A model generated the notes under the pieces. It saw nothing but the letters and a program-made list of their open reading frames with translations, did not search any database and had not been told where the DNA came from. Of a DNA stretch of 38,454 nucleotides, positions 20,060-27,940 are shown in pieces (position 1 is the stretch's first letter; every line of letters starts with the position of its first letter). A program made the translations under genes and the position numbers. Origin of the DNA: a virus; the IMG/VR virus record IMGVR_UViG_3300027985_000605, positions 1 through 38,454 of that record; one strand, given 5' to 3'.

Positions 20060-20945
20060 CATCGAGACTCCCGAATGGGCAGAACCCCTCCTACCGGAGT
20101 ACATCCGCTACCGGGGCGCATATGGTGGCAGGGCCAGCGGTAAAAGCTGGTTTTTCGCAGGGCTCATGATCGAGCGCCATTATTTACGCCAGCCCACTTT
20201 TTCAGTCTGCATTCGTGAAATCCAAAAAGATCTCAAACACTCCGCAAAACGCCTGCTGGAAATCCAGATAGAAAAATTCGGCCTGGGCCCCTGGTTCGAG
20301 ATCCAGCAAAGCCAAATCAAAACCCCGGGCGGCGGCCTGATCATTTTCCAGGGCATGCAAAGTCACAACTCCGAATCAATCAAATCACTCGAATCCTACG
20401 ATATCGCCTGGATAGAAGAGGCTCAGACGATCTCACAGCGTTCGTTAGACCTGCTCAGGCCGACGCTTAGAAAAGATACGTCGGAGATATGGGCCACCTG
20501 GAATCCGCGTTATGAGCATGATCCCATCGATGTATTTTTACGCTCAAAAGAAACGCCGCCGGATGCGGTGGTGGTACGATGTAATTATGATGATAATAAC
20601 TGGCTACCGGATATCATGCGCCGGGAAATGGAGTATGATAAGAGACGAGATCCTGATAAATACGCGCATGTCTGGAAAGGTGAATATTTACGCAACTCAG
20701 AAGCCCGTGTATTTAAGAACTGGAGCATTGAAGAGTTTGATACACAAGAGGACGCCACCTTCCGTTACGGTGCCGATTGGGGATTTGCAAAAGATCCAAC
20801 GGCGCTGGTTAGATGCTATGTCACATCGACTATGAGGCATACGAAGTCGGCTGTGAGATACTGGACACTCCTGATCTCTTTAGAACGGTGCCGGGATCAG
20901 ATCGATGGCCTATTATCGCGGACAGCGCCAGGCCCGAAACGATAA
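20037..20945 (+). CDS. terL: Terminase large subunit, ATPase part (frameshifted)
   Basis: TTG 20037 follows GAGAGAG. The protein has Walker A in GGRASGKSW, a Walker B region 'SYDIAWIEEAQ' and the start of the nuclease domain RYGADWGFAKDPTALVRCYV, as in phage TerL of the PBSX/terminase_3 type. After about residue 262 (base 20822) the frame runs into 40 unrelated residues ending at 20945, while the true continuation is in another frame (20813-21256). Relatives have several residues between the RCY/F-V/I strand and the IDYEAY strand that are missing here. A deletion of about 16 bases (length 1 mod 3) would explain both the gap and the frame change. Confidence 0.88.
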   Translation: MSKKKKLSIETPEWAEPLLPEYIRYRGAYGGRASGKSWFFAGLMIERHYLRQPTFSVCIREIQKDLKHSAKRLLEIQIEKFGLGPWFEIQQSQIKTPGGGLIIFQGMQSHNSESIKSLESYDIAWIEEAQTISQRSLDLLRPTLRKDTSEIWATWNPRYEHDPIDVFLRSKETPPDAVVVRCNYDDNNWLPDIMRREMEYDKRRDPDKYAHVWKGEYLRNSEARVFKNWSIEEFDTQEDATFRYGADWGFAKDPTALVRCYVTSTMRHTKSAVRYWTLLISLERCRDQIDGLLSRTAPGPKR

Positions 20946-21256
20946 GCCATATGCGCTCCCACGGCTTTCCGAAGATCTATCCTGCGGTTAAAGGCAAAGA
21001 TAGCGTTTACGAGGGAATTGAATGGCTGAAGACATACGACATCATAGTACATCCGCGATGCAAACACATGATAGATGAATTGACGCTTTACAGCTATAAA
21101 GTCGATAAAGATACCGAAAAAATATTGCCGAAATTAGTAGATGAGGACAATCATTTGATCGATGCTTTGCGCTATGCCTTAGAAGGTCAACGCCGAACCG
21201 AAAAGCAAACTCAAACCAAAAAAGCCAGCCCAATTCCAACCAAATCATTTTTTTAA
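20813..21256 (+). CDS. terL: Terminase large subunit, nuclease part (second fragment)
   Basis: From about base 20825 the frame encodes IDYEAYEVGCEI, 'ADSARPETISHMRSHGFPKIYPA' and 'HPRCKHMIDELTLYSYK' and ends DEDNHLIDALRYALE. These are the middle and end of the TerL nuclease domain, including two of its acidic metal-binding residues. An ATG at 20813 could let it be made separately, but no strong ribosome site precedes it. The first nuclease aspartate (DWG) is in the upstream fragment, so an independent nuclease would be incomplete. The frameshift is probably an error or lesion. Confidence 0.85.
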   Translation: MLCHIDYEAYEVGCEILDTPDLFRTVPGSDRWPIIADSARPETISHMRSHGFPKIYPAVKGKDSVYEGIEWLKTYDIIVHPRCKHMIDELTLYSYKVDKDTEKILPKLVDEDNHLIDALRYALEGQRRTEKQTQTKKASPIPTKSFF

Positions 21257-21386
21257 TTGACGATTCAACAACATATAAACTATATTTAGACATTCCAGCC
21301 TAATATTGCGCTGAGGCCGGGCCACCGGCAGAAAAAAAATGGACTCCATAAACAGAGATCTAAATTTTTTTCAATGACGGTGGACT

Positions 21387-23447
21387 ATGCCCAGGCAGAC
21401 CAAAACCCTCGTAAAAATACATCAGGAAGCACTCGATCAATTCGACACGATTCAATCCGCCGTACAGGATGAACGCCGCCAATGCCTTGCCGACCGGCGC
21501 TTTGCAACAATAGCAGGCGCGCAATGGGAGGGCCGATTAGGCGATCAGTTCGAAAACAAGCCGAAGTTTGAAGTAAATAAAATCGAGCTTTCCGCCATGC
21601 GGATCTTTAACGAATACCGCAACAACCGAATCACGGTTGACTTCGTTCCCAAAGACGGCGGCGACGATATCTTGGCCGATACCTGTGACGGTCGCTACCG
21701 ATCCGATGAAGAGGATAGCGGCGCACAGGAAAGCTACGACAATGCCTTCGATGAAGCGGTGCTGGGAGGATTCGGGGCCTGGCGTCTAAAGTCGGTCTAC
21801 GAAGATGAAGAGGACGATGAAAACGAATATCAGAAGATCTGCTTCGAACCGATCTATGATGCCGATTCATCCGTATTTTTCGATCTGGCGGCCCAGCGGC
21901 AGGATAAAAGCGATGCCTCGCATTGCTTCGTACTGCGCGCTATTCCCAGGCAGACATATATAGACGATTACGGCGACGACCCTTCCGACTGGCCAAAGGA
22001 GATCAGTGACCGGGAGTTCGACTGGGCCACGCCGGATGTCGTTTACATCGCGGAATATTATCGCCTTGAAGAAACCCGCAGAACGATAGAGATCTGGCAG
22101 GATCTAACCGGCGAAGAAACCCGTTACAGCTCCGATGATTTCGAAGAAGATGATGATCTTCTTGAAATGCTCACGTCATCCGGCAGCCGTAAAGTGCGCG
22201 AAAAAACGGTTCCCAAGCGCCGCGTTCATAAATATTTCATGAGCGGCTCAAAGGTCATCGATGACTGCGGCCTGATCGCCGGATCTTGTATCCCCATCAT
22301 CCCCATGTACGGCAAACGCTGGTTTATCGATAACATCGAACGATGCAAAGGCCACGTCCGAAACGCCAAAGATCCCCAGCGCTTAAAAAACATGCAGCTT
22401 TCAAAGCTGGCTGAAATATCCGCACTGAGCAGTGTCGAGAAGCCGATCTTCACGCCTGAGCAAGTTGCCGGACATGAGTATATGTGGAGTGAAGACAACA
22501 TCAAAGACTGGCCTTATCTGCTTGTAAACAGCATCACAGACCAGAACGGCAACATCACGCCCGCAGGCCCGCTTGCCTATACCAAGGCCCCCCAGGTGCC
22601 GCCGGCAATGGCAGCGCTTCTCCAGCTAACCGAATCCGACATGCAGGAAATCCTCGGCAACCAGCAAGCCGCCGAAGAGATCGTTCCGAATATATCCGGC
22701 AAAGCAGTGGAGTTGATTCAGAATAAACTCGACATGCAGAGTTATATCTATATGTCGAATATGGCTAAGGCCGTGAAGCGCTCCGGTGAAGTATGGCTGT
22801 CCATGGCCAAAGAAATTTACGTAGAAGACGGGCGTAAATTGAAGGTCATGAACAAAGAGAAAGAAACCGAGTCAATCGAACTGATGCAGCCGGTGATCAA
22901 TAAAGAAACCGGCGCAATGGAATACAAAAACGATTTCACCCGTGCAAAATACGACCTGGTTGTCAGCGTCGGCCCATCCACGTCAACGAAAAGATCCGCA
23001 ACCGTTCGAAGCCTAACCGCCATGCTCCAGATGACCGCAGACCCGCAGGATCAAGCCGTCATCACCGCAATGGCAATGATGAACATGGAGGGCGAAGGCA
23101 TTGGGGAGATCCGGCAATACTACCGTAAAAAGCTGGTAAACATGGGCGTTGTCGAGCCGACCGAGCAGGAGCAGGAAGAGATGGCCGCAGCCGCCCAGGC
23201 CGCCCAGCAACCGGGGCCTGAGCAGCAATACTTGACGGCATTGGCGCAGGAGTCGATGGCCAAAGCGCAAAAGGCCCAGGCCGACACCGTATTGACCGCC
23301 GCCAAGGCAGAAGAGACCAAAGCAAAAACAGCGGAAACGCTGTCGAAGATGAGCCGTGAGGAGCAACGAGCCACGGTTTCAACCATAAAAGATTTGTCCG
23401 ATATCCAGAACCAGAACCAACCGGCGGCCGCTCCGCCATTACAATAG
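21387..23447 (+). CDS. Portal protein (P22 gp1-like)
   Basis: A 686-residue protein, the usual size of P22-type portals. ATG 21387 follows GGTGG. The N-terminal region ('RRFATIAGAQWEG' and 'VNKIELSAMRIFNEYRNNRITVDFVPK') and the middle ('CIPIIPMYGKRWFIDNIERCKGHVRNAKDPQRLKN') are typical of the family. A C-terminal Gln/Ala-rich coiled-coil tail ('AAAQAAQQPGPEQQYLTALAQ' onward) is the barrel extension. It forms the DNA gate at one capsid vertex and joins the gp4-like adaptor. 130 bp without a gene separate it from TerL. Confidence 0.92.
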   Translation: MPRQTKTLVKIHQEALDQFDTIQSAVQDERRQCLADRRFATIAGAQWEGRLGDQFENKPKFEVNKIELSAMRIFNEYRNNRITVDFVPKDGGDDILADTCDGRYRSDEEDSGAQESYDNAFDEAVLGGFGAWRLKSVYEDEEDDENEYQKICFEPIYDADSSVFFDLAAQRQDKSDASHCFVLRAIPRQTYIDDYGDDPSDWPKEISDREFDWATPDVVYIAEYYRLEETRRTIEIWQDLTGEETRYSSDDFEEDDDLLEMLTSSGSRKVREKTVPKRRVHKYFMSGSKVIDDCGLIAGSCIPIIPMYGKRWFIDNIERCKGHVRNAKDPQRLKNMQLSKLAEISALSSVEKPIFTPEQVAGHEYMWSEDNIKDWPYLLVNSITDQNGNITPAGPLAYTKAPQVPPAMAALLQLTESDMQEILGNQQAAEEIVPNISGKAVELIQNKLDMQSYIYMSNMAKAVKRSGEVWLSMAKEIYVEDGRKLKVMNKEKETESIELMQPVINKETGAMEYKNDFTRAKYDLVVSVGPSTSTKRSATVRSLTAMLQMTADPQDQAVITAMAMMNMEGEGIGEIRQYYRKKLVNMGVVEPTEQEQEEMAAAAQAAQQPGPEQQYLTALAQESMAKAQKAQADTVLTAAKAEETKAKTAETLSKMSREEQRATVSTIKDLSDIQNQNQPAAAPPLQ

Positions 23448-23462
23448 AGCGAGAGGAGCTAT

Positions 23463-24326
23463 ATGGTAGATATCACCGAAGAAACACCCGTTACGCAGTC
23501 GCTTGATGAAATAGAGGCGCAAGCCGGAGAAGAGACACCCGATGAAGTGCCGGAGGATCAAGAGACAACTGATCAGGATCAAGCTGATGATGATGAAGAC
23601 ATCATTATCATCGATGGCAAAGAGCCTGAAGAGGAAGAACCAAAAGCCGAATCATCCGTAATCCGAGAATTACGAGACGTTGAAAAACGTAGAGCAAAGC
23701 GCATTAAAGAGCTTGAACAAAAGCTGTCTCAATACGAGCAGCAGACACCTAAAACGATTGATCCGGGGCCGAAGCCGACGCTTGAAAACTGCGACTATGA
23801 CAGCGACCAGTACGAGCAGAAGTTATCCGACTGGTACGATAAAAAGCGTCAGCTTGACGCGCAAAAGGCGCAGGAGGAAGAACAGAACAGGGCCCAGGCG
23901 ATAGAGCAGCAGAAGATCATCGAAGGGTATCACGAAAAGAAACGCTCTTTGAAAGTGCGTGATTACGACACAGCCGAAAGCATCGTAGCCGAAACACTGA
24001 CCGTGCCGCAGCAAAATATCATTGTCGAGGGGGCCGAAAACCCTGCCCTTGTCGTCTACGCCTTGGGGAAAAACCCCGACATGGCGAAAAAGCTCGCGGC
24101 CATCAAAGTACCGGCAAGATTTGCTTTCGAGGTAGCAAAATTTGAAGGATCTCTAAAATTGGGAAAACGGAAACCAAAGACAGCGCCGGAAAAAACCATC
24201 AAGGGAACCGGAAGCATCTCCGGTGCGGTTGATTCGAACTTAGAACGGCTGCGCGCCGAAGCGGAGCGGACCGGGAATTATTCTAAAGTGCTGCAGTACA
24301 AACGGAGTAAGCGCAAGGCCGGATAA
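23463..24326 (+). CDS. Scaffolding protein (P22 gp8-like)
   Basis: A 287-residue protein lying between portal and coat genes, where P22 has its scaffold. The N-terminus is very acidic ('EVPEDQETTDQDQADDDED'), the middle is a long charged coiled coil ('EKRRAKRIKELEQKLSQYEQQ', 'KKRQLDAQKAQEEEQNRAQAI'), and the C-terminus is basic (KRKPKT and YKRSKRKAG), the coat-binding end in P22. ATG 23463 follows GAGAGGAGCTAT. It drives procapsid assembly and then leaves. Confidence 0.88.
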   Translation: MVDITEETPVTQSLDEIEAQAGEETPDEVPEDQETTDQDQADDDEDIIIIDGKEPEEEEPKAESSVIRELRDVEKRRAKRIKELEQKLSQYEQQTPKTIDPGPKPTLENCDYDSDQYEQKLSDWYDKKRQLDAQKAQEEEQNRAQAIEQQKIIEGYHEKKRSLKVRDYDTAESIVAETLTVPQQNIIVEGAENPALVVYALGKNPDMAKKLAAIKVPARFAFEVAKFEGSLKLGKRKPKTAPEKTIKGTGSISGAVDSNLERLRAEAERTGNYSKVLQYKRSKRKAG

Positions 24327-24345
24327 CACATAAGTAGGTGATATC

Positions 24346-25599
24346 ATGGCAAATAGTTTCAGTAAAGAAGAGCGTGTTGCATTCGAAGATATCTGTCAAG
24401 GCTTCGAGGATGCGCTCGTTTTGAGTAAAAATATCTCCGTCTATCGTACCGAAGACACGATGATGGAACGGGCAAACGACATCATCTGGCGGCCCATGCC
24501 TTACATTGCGCAGAGCTTTGACGGCACGGACATGACCAGTAATTTTGTGGACAGCACTCAGCTTTCCGTGCCGGCAACCCTTGGCTATAGTAAATCCAGC
24601 CCTTGGGTAATGGATACCAAACAACTGCGCGACAAACTGCAAGAGGGCCGTCTGGGCGATGCCGCCAAGCAGAAGCTGGCAAGCGATATCAACGTAGCCG
24701 TCAACAACGTGGCCGCGCTTCAGGGTACGCTCGTGTTCAAGAAGACCGCCGCCGCCGCCGGATTCGCGGACATTGCTGATTTCGAGGCACTGATGAACGA
24801 CATCGGCGTTAACCAGTTCGACCGGTACGCCGCGCTTTCCACCCGCGATTACAACGACATGGCCGACAACCTGGCCGGTCGCGGCACGGTGCAGGGCAAA
24901 GTACTGACGGCATACGAAAAGGCGCGCATCGGCATGCTGGCGAACTTCGACACCTATAAACTCGATTATGCCTACAGCCTGGCCGCCGCCACTGCAACGA
25001 ATGTCACGGTTAACGGCGCAAACCAGTATTACACCCCGCAAGCGACTTCTACCGCGTCAACCGGCGAAACAAGCAATGTGGACAACCGATACCAAACGCT
25101 TGCTATCACCGCCACCGGAACATTGGCAGCGGGAGATTGCTTCACCATCGCCGGAGTCAACAGCGTACACATGATCACAAAACAGGATACCGGCGAGCTG
25201 AAAACTTTCCGAGTCATTACCGGCGGCGGCACCGGCAATGTGGTTATCTCTCCGCCCATTATCAGTGGCGACGGTGGAACGGATGCGGAATTGCAGTATC
25301 AAAATGTATCCGCAACTCCCGCAAACGGGGCCGCGATCACTTTCCTGAATACCGTTACCAAACCGGCGAATATCTTCTGGCAGATGGACGGTCTTGAACT
25401 GCTGCCGGGACGATACGCCGTTCCCACAGATTCAGGCGCCGCAGTCATGCGCGCCAGTACAGACCAGGGCATCGATCTGGTCTGGCAGAAATGGTACGAC
25501 ATCAAAACGATGAAGATCCTCTATCGTTTGGATACTCTCTTCGGGGTTGTTTGCAAGAATCCTGAGTTCGTCGGGATAGCCTTGTTTAATCAAACTTAA
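24346..25599 (+). CDS. Major capsid protein (P22 gp5-like)
   Basis: A 417-residue HK97-fold coat protein of the P22 type. N-terminal 'SFSKEERVAFEDICQGFEDALVLSKN' and 'MMERANDIIWRPMPYIA' match the family, as do 'ARIGMLANFDTYKLDYAYSLAAATAT' and the end 'LVWQKWYDIKTMKILYRLDTLFGVVCKNPE'. Residues about 215-320 ('VTVNGANQYYTPQATSTA' to 'NVVISPPIISG') are the inserted beta domain region. ATG 24346 follows TAGGTGATATC. It forms the icosahedral shell. Confidence 0.93.
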   Translation: MANSFSKEERVAFEDICQGFEDALVLSKNISVYRTEDTMMERANDIIWRPMPYIAQSFDGTDMTSNFVDSTQLSVPATLGYSKSSPWVMDTKQLRDKLQEGRLGDAAKQKLASDINVAVNNVAALQGTLVFKKTAAAAGFADIADFEALMNDIGVNQFDRYAALSTRDYNDMADNLAGRGTVQGKVLTAYEKARIGMLANFDTYKLDYAYSLAAATATNVTVNGANQYYTPQATSTASTGETSNVDNRYQTLAITATGTLAAGDCFTIAGVNSVHMITKQDTGELKTFRVITGGGTGNVVISPPIISGDGGTDAELQYQNVSATPANGAAITFLNTVTKPANIFWQMDGLELLPGRYAVPTDSGAAVMRASTDQGIDLVWQKWYDIKTMKILYRLDTLFGVVCKNPEFVGIALFNQT

Positions 25600-25617
25600 G
25601 TAAATTCAATAAGTTAC

Positions 25618-25643
25618 GGCTTTCCGGTTCACGCCGGAAAGCC
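25618..25643. promoter_or_regulatory. Perfect 10-bp hairpin after the coat gene
   Basis: GGCTTTCCGG-ttcacg-CCGGAAAGCC with no following T-run. It may stabilise the coat mRNA or partly reduce read-through. Confidence 0.5.
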
Positions 25644-25659
25644 TCAAGAGGCGGCGATT

Positions 25660-25818
25660 ATGCCCTTAAAAAAAGGCTACAGCCAAAAAACAATCAGCAA
25701 AAATATCAGCGAGCTTTCGAAGTCGGGCAAACGAAGCAACAAGCAGAATGTAGCTATTGCTCTGGAAGTCGCTCGCAAGGCTAAAGCCAAGGCCCGCAAA
25801 AAGAAAAGGAAAAAGTGA
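25660..25818 (+). CDS. Small basic phage protein ([13 protein letters not shown] type), 52 aa
   Basis: ATG 25660 follows [33 protein letters not shown] is a signature of small basic proteins found near capsid genes in many phages, of unknown function. The C-terminus is nearly all Lys/Arg/Ala ('[13 protein letters not shown]'), suggesting nucleic acid contact. It overlaps the next short frame as TGATG. Confidence 0.75.
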   Translation: MPLKKGYSQKTISKNISELSKSGKRSNKQNVAIALEVARKAKAKARKKKRKK

Positions 25819-25871
25819 TGGCATGCAAGGGAAAAGGCAAAAAAGGAAAAGGCAAGGGCAAAGGGAAGTAG
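25818..25871 (+). CDS. 17-residue Lys-Gly peptide, possible
   Basis: ATG 25818 overlaps the preceding stop as TGATG with AAAGGA 8 bases upstream. It encodes [17 protein letters not shown]. The coupling favours translation, but the length and composition make it uncertain. The same DNA is read in another frame by the next entry. Confidence 0.35.
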   Translation: MACKGKGKKGKGKGKGK

Positions 25872-25960
25872 CCAAGGGATTTATACCAAAAAGAGATTAC
25901 CCTACACCGCCCACTGAAGATAAAGCGATCCGCCGGAGAGGCTCCAGAAATGCGCGATAG
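25823..25960 (+). CDS. Arg/Lys-rich small protein, 45 aa, possible
   Basis: ATG 25823 opens MQGKRQKRKRQGQREVAKG, then 'FIPKRDYPTPPTEDKAIRRRGS'. The Pro-rich second half reads like genuine protein, but the first half lies over the Lys-Gly peptide frame. The true start could be downstream. The 3' end overlaps the next gene by 11 bases. Confidence 0.4.
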   Translation: MQGKRQKRKRQGQREVAKGFIPKRDYPTPPTEDKAIRRRGSRNAR

Positions 25961-26339
25961 TATTATGCTCTATAAGCACCCAGGCCCACATGAGATCCAT
26001 GGGGATAAATTCGATTACATCATTGTTCATGGCAATGAGATGGACAGCTATCTGGCGCAGGGCTGGAGTCTGACGACTGACGAAGCGAAAAGTCGCTTTT
26101 TGGATAGCATTGAAGGCGCGGCTGATGAAATGGATGATGTACCGATACCTGAAGATGATAGAATTTTATATGCCGCTGAAGATGATATAAAGCGCGTTTC
26201 TAAAAAGAAAAGGCTCTTTTCGGATCTGGATGAATTTGAACGTCTCAGCATAAAAAACGATAAACGCTCCGTGGCTAAATTGTGCAAAATTCACAATACA
26301 ACCGCTTATACGGTTCGAAAAATTAAAGGCAAGACATGA
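25950..26339 (+). CDS. Conserved virion-operon protein, 129 aa
   Basis: ATG 25950 lies 7 bases after GAGAGG. 'LYKHPGPHEIHGDKFDYIIVHGNEMDSYLAQGWSLTTDEAK' is a common phage segment of unknown role, here followed by an acidic linker and a C-terminal helix-turn-helix-like stretch ('RSVAKLCKIHNTTAYTVRKIKG'). It may bind DNA or act during head completion; neither is shown. ATGA overlap with the gp4-like gene. Confidence 0.7.
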   Translation: MRDSIMLYKHPGPHEIHGDKFDYIIVHGNEMDSYLAQGWSLTTDEAKSRFLDSIEGAADEMDDVPIPEDDRILYAAEDDIKRVSKKKRLFSDLDEFERLSIKNDKRSVAKLCKIHNTTAYTVRKIKGKT

Positions 26340-26800
26340 GCTATACCAAAAGACAATTCATCAACGCGGCTTTCACGCAGATCGGCCTGGCAAACTACAC
26401 CTATGATCTCCAAAGCGAACAGATGCAAACCGGCTTGCGGCTGCTGGACGCCATGATGTCTTTTTGGAATGCAAGGAACCTGCGACTCAGTTATCCCGTG
26501 CCGACATCGCCGGAGAACAGCGACCTTGACGACGAAACCAACGTGCCGGATCGAGCGAACGAAGCCATCATATTCAACCTTGCCCTGCGCCTTGCCGCCG
26601 CCTTTGGAAAGCAATTGACGGTTGAACTGAAACAAGTTGCCTATCAATCCTATCAAGCGCTGCTGGCGCTGTCGGCCATGCCGGACGAAATGACTCTGCC
26701 TGGATTCATGCCGCGAGGGTCCGGAAACAAACCGCATCGGTGGGAAGATCCGTTTATTACTGCGAAGGCCGATCCTTATCCGCCTTGGGGAGAAAATTAA
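26336..26800 (+). CDS. Tail accessory factor / head-completion protein (P22 gp4-like)
   Basis: A 154-residue, mostly helical protein. The N-terminal helices ('RQFINAAFTQIGLANYTYDLQSEQMQTGLRLLDAMMSFWNAR') with the following 'SPENSDLDDETNVPDRANEAIIFNLALRLAAAFG' correspond to the gp4 family, which binds the portal after DNA packaging and starts the short tail. The C-terminus is Gly/Pro-rich ('MPRGSGNKPHRWEDP'). It is placed after capsid genes and before gp10-like, as in P22. TAATG overlap with the next gene. Confidence 0.88.
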   Translation: MSYTKRQFINAAFTQIGLANYTYDLQSEQMQTGLRLLDAMMSFWNARNLRLSYPVPTSPENSDLDDETNVPDRANEAIIFNLALRLAAAFGKQLTVELKQVAYQSYQALLALSAMPDEMTLPGFMPRGSGNKPHRWEDPFITAKADPYPPWGEN

Positions 26801-27267
26801 TGTACATTAAAAATCTAACGGCGCTCGACTCATTGGTTGCCGGAGACAATATCGCCATCGGCGCGTCAAGTTATGGGGATGACCGCAGGGCGGCGCTTTC
26901 AGTCTTGCTTACATGGTTGCAAGACAATCTGACTATCGTGGACGCATTGGCTTTTGCGGAGTACACGACGCAGTACGCGGCCCCATCGGCCACGGGGCAG
27001 AACATACAGGTAACTGATGCCGATGACAATATTCATCTAATTATTACTCCGGCGGCAGGCTATGCCGCGATGACCATCACATTGCCCACCAGCACGAACT
27101 GCATAGATAAACAAGACATTTTAATCAACTGTACCCAGGCGGTGACGACTCTAACAGTGGCGGGCAATGGTGCCACGGTAGTCGGGGAGCCATCGACCTT
27201 GGCGGCAAACGCATACTTCCGTTTAAAATACGACCTGGCCGGAACCACATGGTACCGGGTGGGGTAA
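26800..27267 (+). CDS. Virion protein, tail-associated type, 155 aa
   Basis: ATG 26800 (TAATG overlap) after GGGGAGAAAATTA. The protein starts MYIKNLTALDSLVAGDNIAI, then 'SYGDDRRAALSVLLTWLQDNLT', a linker, and a beta-rich domain ('IHLIITPAAGYAAMTITLPT' and 'ANAYFRLKYDLAGTTWYRVG'). This layout recurs among phage structural genes next to tail accessory factors. A virion role is inferred from context. The exact position is unknown. Confidence 0.75.
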   Translation: MYIKNLTALDSLVAGDNIAIGASSYGDDRRAALSVLLTWLQDNLTIVDALAFAEYTTQYAAPSATGQNIQVTDADDNIHLIITPAAGYAAMTITLPTSTNCIDKQDILINCTQAVTTLTVAGNGATVVGEPSTLAANAYFRLKYDLAGTTWYRVG

Positions 27268-27280
27268 AGGAGAAAACTAA

Positions 27281-27940
27281 ATGACACAGGTTATTATTTA
27301 TCCCTACGGTACCAAAGACGTGACAGTAACCGCCGGTGAATATCTGACCGTTTCAGCCCTGGAGGGCAAAGCAAAAATTTACCTTGGCGTATCAGATCCG
27401 AATATGCCGACGACATTTTCTTACTCTCAAACTCTGAATCAAGAAGAGGTCACACTCGGAACATATTCTACGGATCAAGTCGTCCGCATCGATGCCGGGG
27501 CCGGAAAAGTTGTCTACGATACCGGCGCAACCCCTTCTGTGAATACGCCTATCAGCACGATTACAGCGCCTTCGGATGGCGATGCGACGACTACAGAGCA
27601 GATCACTGCCGCCGGTCTTTTCGCCCTAAATACGGCCCAGGTATTGGACATGAATGACGCCACCGTGCAGCTTACAGTCGATACCGGCGCGACTGCAGGA
27701 ACGCTTTTGACATCCAACATCATGATGGTTGACCCGAACAGCGCAGGTGCAAGCGAAGATCTCGAACTGCCGCCTGAAGCCGATGTCCCTGGTGTCGTAC
27801 TCTGGATTTATAACACTGGAGGCGAAAGCATTGTTGTTAAAGACGACTCCGGTGTAACGACCGTGGACACTATCGCCACCACAGAATGGGGAGTGTTTTT
27901 TTGTGATGGGACAAGCTGGCACGGCATGAATGTAGCATAA
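27281..27940 (+). CDS. Virion protein sharing an N-terminal domain with the tail fibre at 962
   Basis: ATG 27281 after TAAAGGAGAAAACTAA, a leader like that of the 962 gene. Residues 1-85 are homologous to the tail fibre N-terminus (IYPYGTKDVTVTAGEY, QTLNQEEVTLGTYS, VVRIDAGAGKVVYDTGA). The rest is a separate beta-rich domain ('LDMNDATVQLTVDT', 'VPGVVLWIYNTGGESIVVKDDSGV' and a final 'WGVFFCDGTSWHGMNVA'). It ends one base into the gp10-like gene. The shared domain probably attaches both proteins to the same virion component. Confidence 0.75.
   Translation: MTQVIIYPYGTKDVTVTAGEYLTVSALEGKAKIYLGVSDPNMPTTFSYSQTLNQEEVTLGTYSTDQVVRIDAGAGKVVYDTGATPSVNTPISTITAPSDGDATTTEQITAAGLFALNTAQVLDMNDATVQLTVDTGATAGTLLTSNIMMVDPNSAGASEDLELPPEADVPGVVLWIYNTGGESIVVKDDSGVTTVDTIATTEWGVFFCDGTSWHGMNVA

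Noticed and set aside
20811-20830. Programmed -1 ribosomal frameshift in TerL
   Set aside because: No slippery heptamer is present, and residues expected in relatives are missing at the junction, which points to a deletion.
23013-23439. Several long minus-strand frames opposite the portal gene
   Set aside because: They are shadows of the Gln/Ala-rich portal tail, with no ribosome sites and unlikely composition.
24283-25041. 252-aa minus-strand frame opposite the coat gene
   Set aside because: Antisense to a confidently identified capsid gene; it arises from codon bias of that gene.
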